Below the pieces are notes generated by a model that was not told the DNA's origin, searched no databases, and was given only the letters and a program-made list of their open reading frames with translations. This document shows positions 58,057 to 64,000 of a DNA stretch of 64,000 bases, one piece after another. Source of the stretch: Chiridota heheva. Taxonomy: Eukaryota; Echinodermata; Holothuroidea; Apodida; Chiridotidae. Location of the stretch: NCBI GenBank assembly GCA_020152595.1, contig JAIGNY010000739.1, positions 204,501-268,500 on the forward strand. The letters run 5' to 3'. Each line of letters opens with the position of its first letter. The first letter of the stretch is position 1. The translations under genes were made by a program, and so were the position numbers.

Positions 58057-58377
58057 ATGTGCAAAGAAGCACAACTCAGCCATGACTCGACCGCTGACAG
58101 ATCGATATACCGAACGCTAGATTCATACCCAATTTTACAGGTAATTGTTTACATTTTTAAGGTTCTTTATGGTTAGTAAATACATGTTATTTCCCGATGT
58201 TTTTCACGAACTTATTTTTCATTTCAGTGTGATATTTCCCACATTTTGTCCACTTGTGTTGGACGATGGGTCAAATTCTGGAGGTCGGACATCCGGGAAT
58301 GTTGTCGTGCACGGCGACGTAACAATGCTTTTATGACGATCTCAAACTTTACATGTACAAAGGCATGTGAAATTTAA
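58057..58377 (+). CDS. Possible small two-exon protein, unrecognised
   Basis: An ATG in a good Kozak-like context (CCCACCATG) opens 28 codons ending exactly at CAG|GTAATT (58140/58141). After an 87-bp candidate intron the acceptor TTTCATTTCAG (ends 58227) continues in phase for 49 codons to TAA at 58375, giving 77 residues. The second part is basic and Cys-rich (CDISHILSTCVGRWVKF, ECCRARRRN). I recognise no family. Frame length is short and chance is a real alternative, since the donor is weak and no expression evidence is available. Confidence 0.22.
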
Positions 58378-58856
58378 GTTACTTCAACTCTTTTACTATT
58401 CTTGAGTTTGTAACATGTACTTATTCTGTTTAAGTACTTTTCTGACCCATTTCCTGGTTGATAACTACTGACGGCGACTTGGGGGAAAGGGGGAAATCCA
58501 CCCGCGAGATCGCACCGTCTGGGCCACTTTCCACCCAATTTTTTTTGTAAGGACGACATGTTTTATCTGATCCTGGCGCCGCAACTTACGATTTCAAAAC
58601 TAGTTATATGTCAATCATTTCTACGCAAGAAAAAAACGGAATAAGACACCACGAATAGAACTATGTATTGGCCACTGACAGTCTGACACTGAAAACCTTT
58701 CAACATCTGCGCGCTGCGGGAAAAACCCTGTATTTCTCATAGATGTGTGGATCTGTGCCTAATCCGGAATTTTTCTAATTGATTTGGTCGTTAAAAATGT
58801 TCCTTCAAGTTCGTTATTATGATTTCCGGAACAATTGCATAAATATTTGAGTAAAT

Positions 58857-59897
58857 TTAAAGGAATATTCCCATGTAATTTCATTTTTATGTATCTGATA
58901 GAGAAAAATGTAGGTAAAAGGTTGGTAAAACAACCATGTTGATATCTCATTCCTAGAAGAAGTTATTGAACTTTCAAGATTATTTTTGCCCGGTGTTAAA
59001 GTAACTTTTGCCCTCCCCCTTCCCAGTAAATTTTGGCCCCCTTCTCTTATTTCCTAGAAAATTTGGGCCCCCAGACAATTAAGCCGTAGCCATCCAGTAA
59101 ATTTGGTCCCCCCCCCCCCCTCATAGTAAAAACGGTCCGGTAGGAAATGTGGGCCCAGGTCCTTCTTTAAAGACAACAACTTTTCCTCCTTTTGCAAAAA
59201 AAAAAAAAGCCCTTCTTCTCCCTTCACACTAAATCTCACTGCCGTTTTGCGTAAAGCAGGCCTCTCTTTCTTTAGTGTATTAGCTTATCACTTCTTATCA
59301 CTTTTTAGCTTATCACTTCAGTACACAAATTCAATTGAAGGAACCGTACAGAGACACACCAGTAAATTATCAGTCCGGAGGGACCAAATTTCCTAGACAT
59401 CCTTTAGGAAATAAGGTCCGGGGGCCCAAATTTACGGGGGGCCAAATTTACTATCACACCGGCATATGTACTGAGTCTGTCATCATTAGGATGTCATCAC
59501 AGCACTTCCTGTACTAATTTGTATGTATTTCTTTAGAGATTAATCGCCAATTTTTCATAATTCGAACATAAGTTTACAAGACTGCATAATGTAAAACATT
59601 AATGTAAAATTTATTATACACTATTCTGAATCATTTGGAAGAAAAATATGTTTCCAATCATTTAGAAAATACGAAATTAATTTTCAAAGAAATACATAAA
59701 GAACAGTACTGAAGTGCTGTGATGACATCATAATGATGACATAGACTCTGGCCAACAGTTTCTTTTACGCAGACATGAAAACTTTACAATTAAATAACTT
59801 CTCGTAGGAATAAGATAGTGTTTTCACCAATCTGTTTCTTTTATTGTCCTGTATCAAATATATTAAAATGATATTCCATGGGAATATTCCTTTAAAG
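58857..59897. mobile_element. Family B foldback element, complete
   Basis: The termini TTTAAAGGAATATTCCCATG are inverted at 59878-59897. The arms extend inwards (GATATCTCATTCCTAG left, complement right) and a second inner inverted pair holds GATGTCATCACAGCACTT (59495) and its complement (59715). The loop includes G- and C-runs at 59110. Length is about 1.04 kb with no open frame of note. Confidence 0.8.
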
Positions 59898-59899
59898 CT

Positions 59900-60350
59900 A
59901 CGAAAATATGCTGCCAGACAAGAAAAGTTTCATCATGCAACCAATTAAAAGGTCTAAGGTCTATAGACATGAAGCAATTTCTTTTTTTGGTTTAAAGAGT
60001 ATTACAACCCATGGCTATAGGACCGTATGAGACCTTAGATTAATGGAGGGGCCAAGCTCAGAGCTTACGCTACATATGGCATTATACATATGACACATAT
60101 ATCATATTCTGTACCACTTTTCGAATTATTGTGGAGGGGGAGGGGGAGGCCCCATAGGCAATAGGCTCCTGCGACCTGGACTGATCAGAGTTTGATCTTT
60201 TTTTCTTCTTCATATTTCATGTCGGAAAGTTCAAAATTGTTTAATACTTTTATGCACATGCCTAAATTAAATTTAAAACCGCTTGTCCCTTCAAGTTGGA
60301 TATGAAGGCCGTGATCAAGGTATGCTTACTTTTATATTACGGGATGGGGT
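59900..60350. other. Nothing recognised
   Basis: Contains a GGAGGGGGAGGGGGAGG run at 60132. No gene. Confidence 0.4.
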
Positions 60351-60354
60351 GCTC

Positions 60355-60645
60355 CTTCTTTGACCCCGCCTCCCAAGCGCGTTTTCAAAAAAGTGCTGGT
60401 AGAGTAAGGGTTAATCAACCCGTGACACGTGTGCTAACTCAAAAATATATGCAGCAGGGTCCCGTCCTGGTGGGCAACCCACTGGGTCACTGAAGCGGAA
60501 TGAGCCCGACTCTGCTGCTCAGAAGACACAGGACTCTTCAACAATCAGCCTGTGCTTAACCCTTGGTCTACCACGCGGCGATATTATTGCCGTTTTGGGT
60601 GCCTCATCTTTGACTCCGCCTCCAAAGCACGTTTTCCAAAAAAAA
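60355..60645. mobile_element. Second TTAA-CCCT composite, decayed
   Basis: Shares GCGTTTTCAAAAAAG, TGGTAGAGTAAGGGTTAA, the ACCCGTGACACG-type centre and a second unit (CTTAACCCTTGGTCTACCA, then CGGCGATATTATTGCCG) with the element at 2054, in the opposite arrangement. Confidence 0.68.
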
Positions 60646-60649
60646 TTGA

Positions 60650-62050
60650 GATATTTGGGATCTTTTGTTTGATGATTTTTTGTATCGTTGCATAATTTTG
60701 TCTCCGATTTTTGTTGGCCAATCTAATATTGTAAGATTGCCCCCGCTCCTCCCCCACCCCCACACACTTTCGATAGGAAAATTCTTCCCATTTCAGTGAT
60801 GGATCGAGCTCAAGTGAAGTAGCCAAAGGGGCAAACTTTCATATACTGCAGAGTATCAGCCATAGGGTATGATAATATAGTATGTGGACGGCACAAATAT
60901 ATTACGGATGCAATAACAAATTTGTCCCAATTTAGAGTAAAAACAAAGGGTTAAACCTTTTCTGACGTCACATACTTCGGTCAGTGGATCGGTGGTTCAC
61001 AACTTAAGATTTTGGCTCAAAAGAAAGATTTTTGATCAAAATTATTACGGACACATGCAGAGCACATTACAATCTTTCCAAAATTAAAAGCATGCGTGTC
61101 TTTCTAATAAGGGTTAAACCATAATTCATCGTGCGTTGTCACGAATTAACCATCTGACCATAGAAGCTAGGCACCGTATTGAGGTATTGCAATGACTTTT
61201 CAAAACCTACCGTAGCTAAGGGATTTGCCGGGACTACTTTTATTTTCAGAACTGAAAATCGTGCAGTTTTGCGGCTGTTGCTGTGCGTAGCAGTGGATTA
61301 ACCATGGTCACCTGACAGCTTTCGCACAATCAAATTCTATAATTCTTACTGCCTGTAAATGAAAGAGATTTTGCATGTCTCCACACTGACGACGCCACTT
61401 GGATGACTCATTTTAAGTCAGCGGGGCAAGAGGGTCTTCTAAGAGGACCGTCCCATTTGAGAAAAAATCCTGCAAACCCATTCCACCCAGTAACGCCATT
61501 GTCGATCTCAAAAACACCCAGATTTAAAAAAAAAATGCACTTTCTGTCCCGACAATTTGAAAAGCGAAATTATTACCGCTTCCGGGTAAAGCAATTATGG
61601 CCCAATATTTTCCCCAAAGGATGTACCACTTTGGATTTTTCAAACAGCGCCACTTAGTTCGCAAATTTTACTGGACTCGCGCCAAGAATGAAGTCCGTGC
61701 CCCGTTAACACGACCATCAGTGCCCATCTTGTGTAACGAGTGTGAAGGATGTCTTAAGAAAAGTAGTAGGTGGGTGGGTGGGGAAAAATACCCCAATCGT
61801 TTTCATTGTAACCCCAATCATAACTGTGCACCCACCCCCTAATTCTTTTCTATCTAAGATTTGAAACTATTAAAGTATATGGACAGGTAGCATGGACAAC
61901 ATGGCCCAAAATGGTTTAAGATATACTAAAAATATCAAAATATTCCATCAAAATCGGGTAATGATTGACCATTTTACAGCATTTCGATAACAAAATAACA
62001 TAAATTGCGCAAAACCTTGTGACATCACAACAAGAACACAATGGCTTTTG
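60650..62050. other. No gene recognised
   Basis: The overlapping plus-strand frames at 61403-61842 have no recognisable domain and no convincing splice sites. Confidence 0.35.
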
Positions 62051-62054
62051 CTTA

Positions 62055-62287
62055 TTCTAAAGGAGTACTAAATCGAAAGTGAGGGCGTATTTTTAAGGGT
62101 CCCCAAATATTCGAATGCTTATCTAACACCCATCGTTTTAGTAACTTTCTAGCTAATATGAATATTCAAGTGATTTTTACCCTCACGTCGTCTGTGGGCA
62201 ATGGAGGCATGAAGTTTATCGATCGTTTGTGGATAATGTTCACAAAAACGCCGCGCCCTAAACAGGCGTCTAGTGCTCCTTTAAGTT
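62055..62287. mobile_element. Short MITE, TAAAGGAGYACTA termini
   Basis: The left CTAAAGGAGTACTAAAT is inverted at 62273-62287 (TAGTGCTCCTTTA). The internal AAAGTGAGGGCGTATT and AATATTCGAATGC words recur at 33600-33660 and (in part) 2535. This is a dispersed family. Confidence 0.65.
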
Positions 62288-62289
62288 AT

Positions 62290-63545
62290 TTGCTCCTTTT
62301 TCTTCAACCCTTTCCCAAAACTGTATGAGAGGAAGCAGTTGCCTATAATGCAAAGAAAATGGAATTTTGCTATAGTGTTGACCTGGTATATTTAGTAGTA
62401 AATGCTATTTGATCATCTGTGGTGTCTCAAATCTAGGAAAGAAATATAAAGGATTACATTAAAGATTTACAACTTTTGCACGTGCTGAGGGTTTCTTCAA
62501 AATTTTATTTGTCAAAACTTAAAACTGCAAATGCTATTTCAACCATTTAAAAACTTATCTGCCTAGAATGTTATGCTCCTCTGTCTGTCAGTGTATAAAA
62601 ATCTCTACGTGTCCATGATATACCTATAACATGTATTTGAAACGCACTAAACATTACTTGTCGCTGATAAAAAAAAAAATGGGTTTTGCTTATTGCCAAC
62701 GGAACCCTTATAGCTTAGGCCTACCGAAAAATGGAAGATTAATCTAGACAGTTAAATAATTTAAAATACTTATATTAAAATTGTGCATTTTGGATCAAAC
62801 ATTGGGGGGCCTTGGGACATGCCACTTTTAGCCTTCGTTCGTTGTGGTCGTATGCCTTCTCTTCGTCCATATCCGCATTTTTAATTTGTAGATACAAATT
62901 ACGACCCCTAGCTTGGCGAAGACCATGTGAAGGGGAAAATGAATAAATCTGTATGGGGTTTGTATGATTGTAACTGTCTGCAGGTCCGACTGGCGGTCGT
63001 ATTAAGATACAAGAGGTGATTAAAAACGTTGAAGGGGACATATAATCAAATATTCTAGCCTGATATATGATAGAGAATTTATTTTAAAAACAATATATAA
63101 AAATAAAAAAACAGCTACCAAAAAGCTCATAAAAAAATTCTTATTCCATTCTCAATTTATCCAAGTTTGAAGTTGTAACGTGGACGATACCATTTTCAAA
63201 TTTTGTACTAATTTTGTGTTGAAATAATGCCACTGATGACGTAATTTGCCCTATGTTCTAGCGCACATGATGTACTTCTTTTTTTAAATTTTGTTTCCAA
63301 AATGATTTGACATAAATTATAATAAGGGCTTGAATCATTGATGTCATACAGTCATACAGGCCTGCCAATGGAAATTGATAGACCCATGCAAACGGAAGAT
63401 TATTTCTTATAAAAAATACATTAATATTCTAATCTGTACTGGGTGTATGGCATCATTTTTAGAGGAAGTATGAACAAAATGGCCGCTCCCATGTAAGTTA
63501 AATACTGACAGAATTAATGTTTTAATGAATTAGAAAATATATCCT
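62290..63545. other. Nothing recognised
   Basis: The minus-strand frame at 62775-63041 has no family resemblance I can name. Confidence 0.35.
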
Positions 63546-63549
63546 TCAG

Positions 63550-63630
63550 ATCAGTGGCTATCCAGAGGGGGTGAAGGGGGAGAAGGGGGAGAGGAGGAGA
63601 AGGGGGAGAGGGGCGAGGGGGAGGGGACGA
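63550..63630 (+). repeat. G-rich GGGGGAGA tract
   Basis: Runs of GGGGGAGAAGGGGGAGAGG over about 70 bases, with at least six G-runs of four or more on the plus strand. The strand could fold as a G-quadruplex. Confidence 0.8.
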
Positions 63631-63729
63631 TCGCCCTAATATTTTAATCCGTCGGTTCAGATTTTATTCTGTCGGTTTAAATTGGTGCCGTCGTTCAACA
63701 AGCTTTGACATTCCAGGTGATTAATATGT

Positions 63730-64000
63730 TTTTAGATTTCAAAACGACACTTTCTCAGAAAATGGTGTATTATAGCTTTCTTTGACGTGAATTTTGACTT
63801 GTATAATACACCTTCTTACTATGTGTTGTGACATACGTTTTTGCCCTTGAAATGACAATTTCGCGAGAGCTTCCGGGGGAATCGCCCCCTGGATCCCTGC
63901 CGGGGCCCATAAGCGAGCCCCGGAATCCCACGCCAACAAGTCGAGCGTTTTGATTTTGTTTTGTATATAGTGTATTATAGCTCTCTCTGACATGAATTTT
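63730..64000. repeat. Dispersed repeat with CCGGGG...CCCC core
   Basis: GTGTATTATAGCTTTCTTTG (63764) recurs as GTGTATTATAGCTCTCTCTG (63969), flanking a GC-rich core (CTTCCGGGGGAATCGCCCCC). The element is cut by the window edge. Confidence 0.6.

Noticed and set aside
61403-61842. Two overlapping plus-strand frames (84 and 81 codons)
   Set aside because: No recognisable domain, no splice signals and compositional features of ordinary intergenic DNA.

Overview
The window is nuclear DNA from a eukaryote, most likely a marine invertebrate. I lean towards a deuterostome, but cannot fix the phylum. It is AT-rich and intron-rich. It carries tRNA-derived SINEs, an I-group LINE with an RNase H domain, a THAP-domain mobile element and several foldback MITE families. 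There is no sign of bacterial gene organisation.

One cellular gene is well supported. It is a Werner-type RecQ helicase (WRN-like) on the minus strand, of which 14 exons were found between 52382 and 7465. The 12 exons from 39974 down to 7465 join in phase at GT/AG sites. They encode, in order, an acidic linker, the WRN-type entry to the helicase, motif I (ATGYGKS), motif Ia, the DEAH box, motif III, motif IV and motif V. Motif VI, the RQC and HRDC regions must lie left of position 1. The N-terminal exonuclease domain was not found between 52.4 and 64 kb.

Almost everything else is intronic or flanking repeat. Layout: 0.4-2.0 kb octamer-bearing repeat; 2.05-2.43 kb TTAA elements; 4.0-4.3 and 17.2-17.6 kb SINEs; 7.6-9.2 kb degenerate repeat; family A foldback elements at 6.1, 9.9, 13.4-14.2, 18.0/24.2, 31.8 and 33.0 kb; 15.7-16.7 kb minisatellite copying an exon's 3' splice junction; 18.2-24.2 kb LINE inserted into a MITE; 25.2, 26.7 and 28.1 kb minisatellites and a polypurine tract; 29.2-30.5 kb ~300-bp repeat; 31.2-31.7 kb AAT microsatellite; 34.9-35.6 kb ~146-bp repeat; 36.6-37.7 kb array rich in donor-like sites; 38.6-39.5 kb 30-bp array; 40.1 kb THAP element; 41.0-44.4 kb 76-bp satellite; 44.7-45.9 kb 45-bp minisatellite; 47.1-47.6 kb 15-bp minisatellite; 49.8-51.2 kb second THAP element with a nested insertion; 51.5-51.8 kb SINE; 55.9-64 kb MITEs and AT-rich sequence around one doubtful small gene.

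The most unusual pattern is that several minisatellites in this gene's introns repeat splice-signal-like sequence on the sense strand. One array (15.7-16.7 kb) is plainly an amplified copy of a real exon's acceptor junction.
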